DNA from: Streptomonospora alba
GTDB taxonomy: Bacteria > Actinomycetota > Actinomycetes > Streptosporangiales > Streptosporangiaceae
Assembly: GCF_000826685.1 (NCBI RefSeq)
Contig: NZ_JROO01000001.1
Location: 1 to 64,000, forward strand
Direction: 5' to 3'
Length of the DNA: 64,000 nt
In this document: piece by piece, positions 48,829-57,645 of the stretch
How the letters are laid out: every line of letters begins with the position of its first letter
Numbering within the stretch: the stretch's first letter is position 1
Program-made: the position numbers and the translations under genes
Notes under the pieces: generated by a model
The model's input: only the letters and a program-made list of their open reading frames with translations
Databases searched by the model: none
What the model was told of the DNA's origin: nothing

Positions 48829-49029
48829 GTGTCTCAGCCTCAGGACGACGGCGCCGATCGCCCCATCGAGAGCGGCGACGCCGATTACAGCGAGCAGCGC
48901 GCCGAGGTGGCCTCCGAGGAGGGCGACTGGACGCGCCGCGGTCGGCTGGCGGCCGAGGACGAGGTGTCCGAGGCTGACGCCGTCGAGCAGCTGCGCGAGA
49001 TCGAGCTCGACGAGGACGAGTACCGCTAG
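48829..49029 (+). CDS. Small acidic hypothetical protein
   Basis: 66 residues, strongly acidic (EVSEADAVEQLREIELDEDEYR at the C-terminus) and without cysteines or membrane segments. GTG start with GGGGGAAAG upstream, and a perfect hairpin terminator 23 bases after the stop, so it looks like a real monocistronic gene. I do not recognise a family. Confidence 0.65.
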   Translation: MSQPQDDGADRPIESGDADYSEQRAEVASEEGDWTRRGRLAAEDEVSEADAVEQLREIELDEDEYR

Positions 49030-49052
49030 GGCGCCGTCGCACGGCCGTCCGG

Positions 49053-49082
49053 CCCCGTCCCCGGCGGCCGCCGGGGACGGGG
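49053..49082 (+). terminator. Perfect 30-bp palindrome, probable terminator
   Basis: Arms CCCCGTCCCCGGCGG and CCGCCGGGGACGGGG are perfect complements with no spacer. The palindrome follows the small acidic gene and insulates the TetR promoter. Confidence 0.7.
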
Positions 49083-49118
49083 CGGTGCGCAGAGGGCGCC
49101 GGGCCACTGGCTGCGGTG

Positions 49119-49136
49119 AACCTACGTGCGAGTAAG
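49119..49136. promoter_or_regulatory. TetR-type operator upstream of the TetR gene
   Basis: AACCTACG-N5-GTAAG. On the reverse strand this reads CTTAC-TCGCA-CGTAGGTT, the same pattern as the desaturase operator at 28597-28614. It lies about 115 bases before the TetR start, so it is probably an autoregulatory site. Confidence 0.7.
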
Positions 49137-49251
49137 ATAGTGGCGGTGCGCCGGGTCGAGGCCGAAGGTATCCGGATCCGAACAGGCGTTCCAGGCAAGG
49201 TCGTCGAGCGCGGCAGGCTCCAGGCCGCGAGGAGTTCGGAGGGTGTTGGCT

Positions 49252-49875
49252 GTGACAGCTCCTTCAGACGCCCGTCCGCGCGGGACCCGCCTGCCCCGGA
49301 TGGCCCGTCGGCGCCAGCTGCTGGCCGCCGCGCAGGAGGTCTTCGTCGCCCACGGCTACCACGCCGCGGCGATGGACGAGATCGCCGAGCGTGCCGGCGT
49401 CAGCAAGCCGGTGCTCTACCAGCACTTCCCCGGCAAGCTTGAGCTGTACCTGGCGCTGCTGGAGCAGCATTCCGAGGCGCTGATCGAGAAGCAGCGCGAG
49501 GCGCTGCAGAGCACCGACGACAACCGCCAGCGGGTGGCCGCGAGCTTCCGTGCGTACTTCGACTTCGTCGCCGGGGAGGGCGAGGCGTTCCGCCTGGTCT
49601 TCGAGTCCGACCTGCGCAACGTCGCCGCGGTCCGCGACAAGACCGAGCAGACGCTGCAGCGCTGCGCCGAACTGATCAGCGACGTGATCAGCCAGGACAC
49701 CAGCATCTCCGACGAGGAGGCCCACCTCCTCAGCATCGGGCTGGTGGGCATGGCCGAGACCAGCGCCCGCTACTGGCTCAACAACGAGGGCAGCATCCCG
49801 CAGGAGGCCGCCGAGCAGTTGATCGCGCGGCTGGCCTGGCGCGGCATCAGCGGCTGGGACCTCACCCGCGGCTGA
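49252..49875 (+). CDS. TetR-family transcriptional regulator
   Basis: About 207 residues. HTH RRQLLAAAQEVFVAHGYHAAAMDEIAERAGVSKPVLYQHFPGKLELYLALLEQHSE, then a helical ligand domain ending ARLAWRGISGWDL. The chosen start is GTG 49252, eight bases after GGAGGG; a GTG at 49243 sits on top of that site. Its recognition helix nearly equals that of the desaturase-linked TetR. By position near moeZ and rhlE it may correspond to the conserved mycobacterial TetR Rv3208. Confidence 0.92.
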   Translation: MTAPSDARPRGTRLPRMARRRQLLAAAQEVFVAHGYHAAAMDEIAERAGVSKPVLYQHFPGKLELYLALLEQHSEALIEKQREALQSTDDNRQRVAASFRAYFDFVAGEGEAFRLVFESDLRNVAAVRDKTEQTLQRCAELISDVISQDTSISDEEAHLLSIGLVGMAETSARYWLNNEGSIPQEAAEQLIARLAWRGISGWDLTRG

Positions 49876-50106
49876 AACACAAGCGGCTGCGCGGGCTCCG
49901 CGCCTGTGTCGTCCTGACCCCGGTTGGTCAACAGCAGGTCAAGGACCGGCAAATTGTGACTTTGGATGTCCGTCTGTCACTCTCCGGTGATTCGGTGTGC
50001 CCACCACGGGGTAGTCGGCGTTGTGACAATGAGTCGTCTCGGTTTCGCCGGGCGGACGCGGGGCGGACCCCGGGTACCGGTCGGGGCGCCATGGAGGTGA
50101 AATCGC

Positions 50107-50943
50107 ATGAACATCCAGCAAGGGTTAACGGACGCCTGGAGCGCCGTCGCCTCCTTCGTTCCATTGCTGGCCGCATTCCTGGTGATCCTGGTCCTGGGGT
50201 GGATCATCTCGAAGATCGCCGGCCGTCTGGTAGGCAAGGGGCTGGGCAAGGCCGGACTCGACCGCGGCCTCGACCGCAGCGGTGTGGGTGAGTACTTCCA
50301 GCGCAGCAGCTACAGCGCGAGCCAACTGTGCGGCAAGATCGTTTACTACGTCCTGCTGCTGATCACGCTGCAGCTCGCGTTCAGCGTCTTCGGGCCCAAC
50401 AACCCGATCACGCAGCTGCTGAACGATGTGGTCGCCTGGATTCCGCTCGCCATCGTCGCGCTGGTCATCGTCGTGGTGGCCGGCATGATCGCCAAGGCGG
50501 CACGGGACATCGTCTCCAACGCCCTGGCCGGCGTGGGGTACGGCCGCTTGCTGGGCAACATCGCCGGGATCTTCATCATGGGCCTCGGTGTGATCGCCGC
50601 GCTGAACCAGATCGGCGTGGCCACGACCGTGACCCAGCCGGTGCTGATCGCCGTGCTGGCCACCGTCGGCGGAATCCTGGTCGTGGGCCTCGGCGGCGGA
50701 CTGATCCGGCCGATGCAGGAGCGCTGGTCCAACTGGCTGCAGGTCGCCGAGCAGGAGACCGGACGGCTTCGCGAGGACTCCTACCGCGCCGGGCGCACCG
50801 ACGCCATGCAGCAGGGCCCCTCCCAGGGCGCCCCGCAGCAGGCGCCGCGTGAATCCGGTGCACGGGACACCGCGACCATGGGCGGCCCTTCCCAGGGCAA
50901 CCGCGCCGGCGGCGAGCAGCCGCCGGGCTCGCCCGAGCGGTGA
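50107..50943 (+). CDS. Small-conductance mechanosensitive channel-like membrane protein (MscS transmembrane-helix repeat family)
   Basis: About 278 residues with about five membrane segments. GWIISKIAGRLVGKGLGKAGLDRGLDRSGV and VVAGMIAKAARDIVSNALAGVGYGRLLGNIAGIFIMG are the repeated TM-helix motifs found in MscS-related/CmpX proteins. There is no soluble MscS beta domain. The hydrophilic C-terminal 80 residues are Gln/Gly/Pro-rich. ATG has ATGGAGGTGA upstream. It may form a channel or a scaffold; evidence for conduction is absent. Confidence 0.8.
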   Translation: MNIQQGLTDAWSAVASFVPLLAAFLVILVLGWIISKIAGRLVGKGLGKAGLDRGLDRSGVGEYFQRSSYSASQLCGKIVYYVLLLITLQLAFSVFGPNNPITQLLNDVVAWIPLAIVALVIVVVAGMIAKAARDIVSNALAGVGYGRLLGNIAGIFIMGLGVIAALNQIGVATTVTQPVLIAVLATVGGILVVGLGGGLIRPMQERWSNWLQVAEQETGRLREDSYRAGRTDAMQQGPSQGAPQQAPRESGARDTATMGGPSQGNRAGGEQPPGSPER

Positions 50944-50991
50944 AGGCCGCGCCGGCGCCGCGGGCGCCGGCGATCCGATCCCACGCACGCA

Positions 50992-51026
50992 AAGGGGGCG
51001 GGGCCGTCGAGCGGCCCCGCCCCCTT
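50992..51026. terminator. Bidirectional terminator hairpin
   Basis: Perfect 15-bp stem (AAGGGGGCGGGGCCG / CGGCCCCGCCCCCTT) with a 5-base loop, flanked by A's and T's, between the converging MscS-like gene and the small membrane-protein gene. Confidence 0.85.
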
Positions 51027-51093
51027 CTGCTTGTGCTTGCCCGCCTGTGCTCGCCGCCGCCGACCGGGCCGCCGGGCCCGCATCCGGGCGGGC

Positions 51094-51342
51094 TCAGAGC
51101 AGTTCGTCGTTGCCGAGCTCGTCGCGCGCAAGCCGGTTGATGCGGCGGACGATAAGCGCCCCGGCGATCACGACCGGAACGACAGTGAGCCAGAAGGCGA
51201 TGCTCGCCCAGCCGATGCCGATGAGCACCATGACCGCCAAGGCGATCACGATGATCGAGGTGTACAGCGAGAAGTCGATGCGGTCCTGCTGAACCAGGAC
51301 GCCGATCGGCGGTCGCGCCGCACCATGCCGGCCGCTCCCCAT
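51094..51342 (-). CDS. Small two-helix membrane protein
   Basis: About 82 residues. Two adjacent membrane segments (SLYTSIIVIALAVMVLIGIGW and IAFWLTVVPVVIAGALIV) are followed by a charged tail ending DELGNDELL. The start is ATG 51342, preceded by AAGGAAGAG. The frame stays open further upstream without support. No family recognised. Confidence 0.7.
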   Translation of the reverse strand: MGSGRHGAARPPIGVLVQQDRIDFSLYTSIIVIALAVMVLIGIGWASIAFWLTVVPVVIAGALIVRRINRLARDELGNDELL

Positions 51343-51599
51343 GCGCTCTTCCTTTCTTGCGGTGCGGAACACCGCGCGTACTTGTCCCAGAGTGCGGTCC
51401 CTTGCGGGTCGCTGCGGGCCCGCCTCCCGGCGCCGGCGCATCGACGCGCCGGTGCGCGTACGCCTCTGCGGCGAGCCGCGTGGCCACCCCGGATCAGGCC
51501 AAGCCTACGCTCAGTCACCACATCCGCGGGGCACTTCGCGGCTCGCCGGCGCCGCGGCGCCGGACCCGCCCCCGGGTTCGGGTGAGAGTGGGACCAAAC

Positions 51600-51911
51600 C
51601 TAGCGGACGAAGCCGTGTTCCTTCGCCAGTCTCAGCACCGCCAGCACGCGCAGGGTCTCCCAGTCGTAACCGTCGCAGGAGGAGTGCCAGCCGCGTTCGC
51701 GGCAGCCGTCCATGAACCCGTCGAGGTAGCGGGAGAGGCCGAGCCGGGTCAGCCTGCCGCCGTCGGCGACGATCGAATCACGCACCGCCGCGGCGTGCTG
51801 GTCCAGCTCAGCGGTCATCCAGGGCTCCGTGGAATCGCCGAGCGGGCCGAACAGTCCGAACTCACGAGTCAGCCGGGCCAGCGGACCTTCGGCGAAGTAC
51901 CCAGGACGCAT
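51600..51911 (-). CDS. Hypothetical protein, DUF6401-like
   Basis: About 103 residues. The central LDQHAAAVRDSIV...LGLSRYLDGFMDGCRERGW resembles, from memory, small actinobacterial proteins labelled DUF6401; I cannot confirm this. The C-terminal HSSCDGYDWETLRVLAVLRLAKEHGFVR is unfamiliar. ATG with GAGGTAG upstream. The function is unknown. Confidence 0.6.
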   Translation of the reverse strand: MRPGYFAEGPLARLTREFGLFGPLGDSTEPWMTAELDQHAAAVRDSIVADGGRLTRLGLSRYLDGFMDGCRERGWHSSCDGYDWETLRVLAVLRLAKEHGFVR

Positions 51912-52076
51912 GGAGAGCTACCTCAGACAGGGGACGGAGCAAGAACGCGACCGACTATATACGAAACAAAGAGCAAATCGTGACGCTCTATTTCAGACGC
52001 GGCAACCATGACATTCCTGGACACAGCACTGGATACCCGACAAGGCGGGCATCTGAGGCCCGGCGCGGCGCACCCG

Positions 52077-52841
52077 TCATGTGCTCAGGCCCATGGCCTC
52101 CAGGCGCGCCGTGTGGCTCTCGGTGAGGTCGGCGAAGATGCGGCTGACCGTCGCCAGATCGGCCGCCTGCGCCTCGGACACGTCCGCGTCCTCGGTCCCG
52201 TCGGCGGCGTGGGTGTCGGCCTCCGATGCGACGCTGCGCACACCCGACCCCAGTAGCGCCGCCAGCTCGGGCCGACGCGAGGCCACGCTCTGCGCCTGGC
52301 TCAGCGCCTCGCCCACCAGCCGACGCGCCCACAGGGACAGCCGCCCGGCCAGGGCCGGGTCCTCGGCGATGGCGCTGCGCACCTGGGAGGCGACGAACTC
52401 GGCGCGTCCCGACTCCACCAGGGTGTCGCGGACCAGCTCCTGGGTCTGCTCGTCGCACAGATCGGCGATCTTGCCGTAGAAGTCGCCGGCGATGCCGTCG
52501 CCGACGTAGGCCTTGACCAGGCTCTCCAGCCAGCTCTGCGGCTCGGTGCGCGCGTGCCAGGCGTCCAGCGGTACCGAGAAGGGCTCCATCGCCGACTCCG
52601 GCTGCACGTCCAGCTCCGCGAGGCGGTCGTGCAACCGCCGGTAGTTCGCGTGCTCGGCGGCGGCGAGGTCGGCGAGTGCGCCCTTGCTCGCCAGGGTCGG
52701 TGCCAGCTCGGCGTCGCCGGCCAGTCGGAAGAAGGCGACGAGGCGCGCGTAGGCGAGCAGGCCCAGCAGGTCGATCACGCCGCGCCCGGCCTCGGCGAAG
52801 TCGCCGCTCACGCCCGAGTCGGCACCGCGCTCCTCACTCAC
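52077..52841 (-). CDS. Ferritin-like four-helix-bundle protein (MiaE-like hydroxylase fold)
   Basis: About 254 residues, mostly helical. AAAEHANYRRLHDRLAEL contains a candidate ExxH metal-binding pair, and KIADLCDEQTQELVRDTLVESGRAEFVASQVRSAI supplies further acidic positions. This resembles actinobacterial proteins annotated as ferritin-like or tRNA-hydroxylase-like, such as that next to rhlE in mycobacteria. Whether a full di-iron site exists is not certain from inspection. GTG at 52841 begins the conserved part. Confidence 0.75.
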   Translation of the reverse strand: MSEERGADSGVSGDFAEAGRGVIDLLGLLAYARLVAFFRLAGDAELAPTLASKGALADLAAAEHANYRRLHDRLAELDVQPESAMEPFSVPLDAWHARTEPQSWLESLVKAYVGDGIAGDFYGKIADLCDEQTQELVRDTLVESGRAEFVASQVRSAIAEDPALAGRLSLWARRLVGEALSQAQSVASRRPELAALLGSGVRSVASEADTHAADGTEDADVSEAQAADLATVSRIFADLTESHTARLEAMGLST

Positions 52842-53243
52842 CGCGCACCCCCGTCGCGGCGCCGGGGCACAGGGCCCGCGCCGTCGGCTCCACTCGCTTG
52901 CGAGCACGCTTGGTCATGGGCGACAGGTTATCGCTCCGCGGAGGCTCCGCGGCCCCGGACCGCCACGGGACTATTCCTCCGCGGCAGTGTGTTGTACGTG
53001 TCGGACGACCGTTCGCGAGCGTCACGGCGCTCTTTCGCTGCGTGCCCGAAAGCGGCATATCCAGCAGAGGAGCGGCAGGTTAGAATCTGTCGCAGTGGCC
53101 GCCACGAGTCGGCCATCGCGCGGCGACCTCGCCGCAGCCGCACCGCTCCGCACAGGCGCGGGCGAGCTGCTGCAAGGCCCCGCGCGGCGGTCACCGCGCG
53201 GTCCCCCGCGCCCACCGCCGCGCGGTGTGCGCCGCGGCCAACC
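52842..53243. other. Intergenic region upstream of the helicase operon
   Basis: About 400 bases between the divergent ferritin-like gene and the small ORF/helicase pair. A relatively A/T-rich patch (about 52970-53100) could contain the helicase promoter, and a long 5' leader is likely. No gene is supported. Confidence 0.4.
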
Positions 53244-53606
53244 ATGACAACAACCGTCACCGGCGCCGCGAACGCGAAGCGAGCGTCAGCGTCGACCGCC
53301 TTACGTGCCGGAACCGCCGGGACCGCGGCAGGCAAGGAGCGTGAAGTGCGGCAGACCCGTACACGCGCGCCCGCCCAGCGGCGCCCGCTGACGCTACGAC
53401 AGGCGGCGGACGGCCACGCGATTGCCATCGACCCGCGCCGCCGGGCCGCGCCGGAGGTCGGAACCGACCGAGCTCCGAGCCGCGCCGGACGAGCCCGCCA
53501 TCGGGCACGCGCGCGAAGCACCCGGCCCGGCCACGCCGGGCCCGTCCGCCATACACCACGGCCACGAACGCAAAAGCGGCCCGCCCAGAGGAGGCATGAG
53601 CCCTGA
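53244..53606 (+). CDS. Possible small basic upstream ORF coupled to the helicase
   Basis: 120 residues, very Arg/Ala-rich and of low complexity except LTLRQAADGHAIAIDPRRR in the middle. It has no good ribosome site, and codon bias is weaker than in neighbours, so it may not be a real protein. It is listed because its TGA (53604-53606) overlaps the helicase CTG start in a CTGA arrangement like the ATGA/GTGA overlaps elsewhere in this window. Confidence 0.3.
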   Translation: MTTTVTGAANAKRASASTALRAGTAGTAAGKEREVRQTRTRAPAQRRPLTLRQAADGHAIAIDPRRRAAPEVGTDRAPSRAGRARHRARARSTRPGHAGPVRHTPRPRTQKRPAQRRHEP

Positions 53607-55183
53607 CAAGCACAGACACCAACGAAGAACGACGAACCTTCCGCGGACTCGGTGTCAACCCCGACATCGCGGACGCGCTCGAAGCCGAAGGCATCGTCGA
53701 GCCCTTTCCGATCCAGACCCTCGCCCTCCCCCTCGCTCTCGGGGCCTCCGACATCATCGGCCAGGCCCGTACCGGCACCGGCAAGACGCTCGCCTTCGGG
53801 CTGCCGCTGCTGCAGCGGGTACAGGAGGCGCCGGGATCGCCCAAGCGCCCGCGGGCGCTGGTGGTGGTACCGACCCGCGAGCTGGCCATCCAGGTCGCCG
53901 CCGACCTCACCACGGCGGGCAAGCGCACCGGCGCGCGGATCGTCACCGTTTACGGCGGCCGCGCCTATGAGCCGCAGATCGAAGGACTCAAGGACGGCGT
54001 CGACGTCGTCGTGGGGACCCCCGGTCGGCTGCTCGACCTGGAGAACCAGAAGCACCTGAGCCTCAACGAGGTGTCGGCGGTGGTGCTGGACGAGGCCGAC
54101 AAGATGCTCGACCTCGGCTTCCTCCCCGACATCAAGAAGATCCTCACCAAGATCCCCGACGAGCGCCAGGTGATGCTGTTCTCGGCCACCATGCCGAGCG
54201 AGATCGTCTCCCTGTCGCGCAACTACCTGCGCCAACCCACCCACGTGCGGGCGGGCGACGACGACGATCCCAGCCAGGCCCGCATCAGCCACGTCGACCA
54301 GCACGTCTTCCGCACCCACCCCATGGACAAGCCCGAGATGCTCGCGCGCCTGCTCCAGGCCGAGGGCCGCGGATTGACCATGGTCTTCTGCCAGACCAAG
54401 CGCGCCTGCGACAAGGTCGCCGCCGACCTCAAGGACCGCGGGTTCGCGGCCGCGGCCGTGCACGGCGACCTCGGCCAGAGCCAGCGCGAGCGCGCTCTGC
54501 GGGCGTTCCGCAGCGGCAAGATCGACGTGCTGGTGGCCACCGACGTGGCCGCGCGAGGGCTGGACGTCGACGACGTCACCCACGTGGTCAACTACGAGTG
54601 CCCCGACGACGAGAAGACCTACACCCACCGCACCGGCCGCACAGGCCGGGCCGGGCGTTCGGGCACCGCGGTGACCTTCATCAGCTGGCAGGAGGTCGCG
54701 CGCTGGAAGCTGATCAACACCGCGCTGGAACTGTCCCATCCCGACCCCGCCGAGACCTACTCCACCTCCCCGCACTTCTTCGAGGAGATGGGCATCCCGG
54801 CGGGCACCAAGGGCCGCCTGGCCGCCGACCGGCGCGAGCGCGCGGGTTTGGAGGCCGAGCAGGTCGAGGACATCGGCGACACGGGGCAGCACCGCACCGG
54901 CGGCAAGGGCGGCGGCAAGAGCGGCCGTGAGGAGAGCGGCGGCGCCAAGAGCGGACGCTCCGGCAACCGGCGGCGCACCCGCGGCTCCGGCGGGACGGGC
55001 AAGGCGTCCTCCGGTGGCGCGGGCAAGGCGTCCTCGGGCAGCGGTACGAGTGCCGATGCCGGATCCGGCGCCAAGGCCGAGGCATCCGGCGGCGGCTCGG
55101 GCGAGTCCCCGGCCCCGCGGCGTCGGCGCCGCCGGCGCACCCGCAGCGGTGTCGAGCAGCCCGGCAAGGACCAGGGCCAGTAG
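53603..55183 (+). CDS. DEAD-box ATP-dependent RNA helicase (RhlE-like), CTG start
   Basis: About 526 residues. The core motifs are complete: Q motif region GVNPDIADALEAEGIVEPFPIQTLALP, I ARTGTGKT (about 55-62), Ia PTRELA, Ib TPGRL, II VVLDEADKMLDLGF (about 162), III LFSATMP, V ATDVAARGLDV and VI HRTGRTGRAG. The last 95 residues are a basic Gly/Ser/Arg-rich RNA-binding tail. In this frame a TGA sits at 53597 and there is no ATG, GTG or TTG before 53861, which would remove the Q motif and Walker A. CTG at 53603 lies eight bases after AGAGGAGG and restores the full domain, so CTG initiation is the best reading. A frameshift error is the alternative. Confidence 0.88.
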   Translation: MTSTDTNEERRTFRGLGVNPDIADALEAEGIVEPFPIQTLALPLALGASDIIGQARTGTGKTLAFGLPLLQRVQEAPGSPKRPRALVVVPTRELAIQVAADLTTAGKRTGARIVTVYGGRAYEPQIEGLKDGVDVVVGTPGRLLDLENQKHLSLNEVSAVVLDEADKMLDLGFLPDIKKILTKIPDERQVMLFSATMPSEIVSLSRNYLRQPTHVRAGDDDDPSQARISHVDQHVFRTHPMDKPEMLARLLQAEGRGLTMVFCQTKRACDKVAADLKDRGFAAAAVHGDLGQSQRERALRAFRSGKIDVLVATDVAARGLDVDDVTHVVNYECPDDEKTYTHRTGRTGRAGRSGTAVTFISWQEVARWKLINTALELSHPDPAETYSTSPHFFEEMGIPAGTKGRLAADRRERAGLEAEQVEDIGDTGQHRTGGKGGGKSGREESGGAKSGRSGNRRRTRGSGGTGKASSGGAGKASSGSGTSADAGSGAKAEASGGGSGESPAPRRRRRRRTRSGVEQPGKDQGQ

Positions 55184-55474
55184 GCAGCGACACCCCGGAA
55201 GCCGCCACCGCGGCGGCATCCGGCGAATCCGCACCGGTCGCGGACAGCGGACCGCGACCGGGGCGTGTGGGAACAGACCGCTGACGGGGCCTTCGCCGCC
55301 GAGAGCGCGAGCACCGGCCCCGCCGCCGGCACCGCCGACCTATCCCGGTCGGCGGGTGCCCGCCCCTTTCGCCCGGAGCCGCGCCGCGCCCCTCGGCCGC
55401 GGCGGCTCCCCGGCGCTTGCGGCCGCTCAGGCGGCGCACAGCAGGGCCGAGTACGGCGCATATAGTGAGCCGAC

Positions 55475-56362
55475 GTGAGCACTCCTCGATTCCTGGGCCT
55501 GCCGCCCGGCGTCCGGCACACCACCGTCCGCACCCCCATGGGCAGCGTCGCCGCCCTGCAGGCCACGCCCGCGGCCGGCGGCTGCGAACGCCAACCGGCG
55601 CTGCTGGTCCCCGGCTACACCGGCAGCAAAGAGGACTTCATCGCGCTGCTGCAGACGCTGGCGTCGGCGGGGCGCGCGGTGACGGCCGTCGACATGCCGG
55701 GGCAGTACCAGTCCCCCGGCTTCGTCGACCCCGAGGAGTACACCCGCGTCGGCTTGGGCCGTGTCATCGGCGAGGTCGCTCTGACACTGGACGACGGGCC
55801 CGTGCACCTGCTGGGCCATTCCTTCGGCGGGCTGGTCACACGCGAGACCGTCATCTCGGCGACGGTGCCGCTGCTGTCCTTCACCCTGATGAGCTCGGGC
55901 CCCTCGGCCATCGGCGGCTCCCGTGCCCTCGACGCCCGCAGCCTCGTAGCGGCCATCGGCCAGGCGCGCACGCGTGAGCGCCTGGAGGAGATCTGGGCCG
56001 AGCACCTGGACGCCCCCACCAGGGAGAGCGGCGTCTCCCCGGAGATCCACGCGTTCCTCCGCCGGCGCATGGTCGCCAATCACCCCGACGCGCTCGTGCG
56101 CATGGCCGAGGAGTTGCTCAACGCCGTCGACCGCACCCCCGAACTGGCCCGGTCCCAGCTGCCGATGCTCGTGCTCTACGGCGAGGAAGACGACGCCTGG
56201 CCGCCCGAGGCCCAGTCGGCGATGGCCGGCCACCTGGGCGCCGAACGGGTCGTCATCCCGGGTGCGGCCCATTCGCCCAACGTGGAGGCGCCGGAGACCA
56301 CGGCCGAGGCCCTGACCGCCTTCTGGAACCAGGTGGAGTCCAAGGAGCGCGGCGGAGCGTAG
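55475..56362 (+). CDS. Alpha/beta-hydrolase
   Basis: About 295 residues. ALLVPGYTGSKEDFIALLQTL, the nucleophile elbow LLGHSFGGLVTRE (Ser about 114), VLYGEEDDAWPPEAQ and PGAAHSPNVEAPETTAEAL (His) give a complete triad. There is no signal peptide. GTG start. It is not closely similar to the hydrolase at 48 kb. The substrate is unknown. Confidence 0.85.
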   Translation: MSTPRFLGLPPGVRHTTVRTPMGSVAALQATPAAGGCERQPALLVPGYTGSKEDFIALLQTLASAGRAVTAVDMPGQYQSPGFVDPEEYTRVGLGRVIGEVALTLDDGPVHLLGHSFGGLVTRETVISATVPLLSFTLMSSGPSAIGGSRALDARSLVAAIGQARTRERLEEIWAEHLDAPTRESGVSPEIHAFLRRRMVANHPDALVRMAEELLNAVDRTPELARSQLPMLVLYGEEDDAWPPEAQSAMAGHLGAERVVIPGAAHSPNVEAPETTAEALTAFWNQVESKERGGA

Positions 56363-56394
56363 CGGCCGCTCCCCGCAGCCGCTCGATCGGTACC

Positions 56395-56430
56395 GCCCCG
56401 GCCGGGCGGTCGCTGCCGCACGGCCGGGGC
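56395..56430. terminator. Hairpin between converging genes
   Basis: Stem GCCCCGGCCG / CGGCCGGGGC with a 16-base loop, between the hydrolase stop and the MBL-fold gene stop. It is probably bidirectional. Confidence 0.6.
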
Positions 56431-56438
56431 ACGAGCCG

Positions 56439-57479
56439 CTATCGGGTGGCGACCCAGCTGTCGAAGTTCTCCGAGGCCTCGCCCACCGTGGTCTCCGGGC
56501 CGCTGTCGGGCAGCACGCGGGTGTCCGGGGGCAGGGTCAGGATCATCTCGCCGATGGAGTGCAGCTGCTGGGTGAAGTCGATGTAGCCGCCTGCCACGGT
56601 GCCGACCTCGTCCTTGCGCAGCGAGTCGCCGGTGAACACGACGCCCTTCTCCGAGATGTAGTAGGCGACGCTGCCGGTGGAGGTGCCGGGGATCGGCAGG
56701 ATGTCGATCTCGATGTCGCCGGCCTTGAGCGAGCCGCCGCCTTCGATTTCGAGATCGGGTCGGCGCTCGGCGCCGTGCACCCGCCGCCAGGCGCGCACCT
56801 CGCGGCGGTGGAGGGCGATGGGCGCCTCGTCGCGCTCGGCCACCTCGACAGCGGCGGCGATGTGCGTGTTGTAGCCGTTGGTGCAGGCCACGAGGTAGAC
56901 CTCGCGCTCGCCCACGGCTTCCATGACGGCTTCGGCGTCGTGGGCCGGGTCGATCACCACAACACCCTCGTCGTCGACGTCGACGATCCAGGTGTTGCTG
57001 ACGACGTCGACCTCCTGGTCCTCGGCCTTGAGTACGCCGACGGTGCGCACCCGCTGCACGCCTTCCTCGTCGGGCTCGGTGACGCCCGCGGTCTCGGGCT
57101 CGTCGGCGTCGGCGAACGCGCCCTTCTTCGCGGGCGCGGCGGGGGCGGTGTCCTCGTCGTCCTCGGCGGCGTCCTCCTCGTCGGCCTCATCGGCCTCGAT
57201 GCCGTCGGGATCGGCGTCCTCGGCTCCGGCGGCGTCGGGCTTCTTCGCCGCGGGGACGTCCTCGTCCGATTCCTCCGGCTCAGCGGCCGCGTCGGAGTCG
57301 TCGACGCCCTCGGCGCCGTCCGGGGTACCCGCCTTCTTCGCGGCGGACTTCTCCTCGCTCGCCCGCTCCCCGGCTCCGGTGTCCTCGGTGTCGGTGCTCG
57401 TGGTCGTCACCGCCGACTCCGCACCGGAGCCCTCGGCCTCGTCGCCGTCCTTCTTCTTGCCCTTCCGCTTCCAGAACAC
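56439..57479 (-). CDS. Metallo-beta-lactamase-fold protein lacking most metal ligands
   Basis: About 346 residues. A basic start (FWKRKGKKK) leads to an acidic, disordered region of about 120 residues (Glu/Asp/Ala-rich), then an MBL-like domain. Compared with a normal glyoxalase-II-like enzyme, THGHWDH has become TNGYNTH, PGHTPGSV has become PGTSTGSV, and the final GHG has become DSG; FTGDSL remains. Metal-dependent hydrolysis therefore seems lost, and a binding or structural role is more likely. The start was placed at GTG 57479 with AGGG eight bases upstream; a frame open to 57536 is possible. Confidence 0.8.
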   Translation of the reverse strand: MFWKRKGKKKDGDEAEGSGAESAVTTTSTDTEDTGAGERASEEKSAAKKAGTPDGAEGVDDSDAAAEPEESDEDVPAAKKPDAAGAEDADPDGIEADEADEEDAAEDDEDTAPAAPAKKGAFADADEPETAGVTEPDEEGVQRVRTVGVLKAEDQEVDVVSNTWIVDVDDEGVVVIDPAHDAEAVMEAVGEREVYLVACTNGYNTHIAAAVEVAERDEAPIALHRREVRAWRRVHGAERRPDLEIEGGGSLKAGDIEIDILPIPGTSTGSVAYYISEKGVVFTGDSLRKDEVGTVAGGYIDFTQQLHSIGEMILTLPPDTRVLPDSGPETTVGEASENFDSWVATR

Positions 57480-57645
57480 GGTGCCGACCCTTCGCTGTCC
57501 GTTTCGAGCACTGGTGGTTATCGGGACCATTGTCACCGCCCCGCGGGCGAGGCGGTACCCGGCCAGGCAGCTGGCCAGTGTCCCCTTCGACGGCTAAACC
57601 GCCGATAAGCCCGCGGTCCGCGGCGATCGCGCCGCTGAGCCCGCC

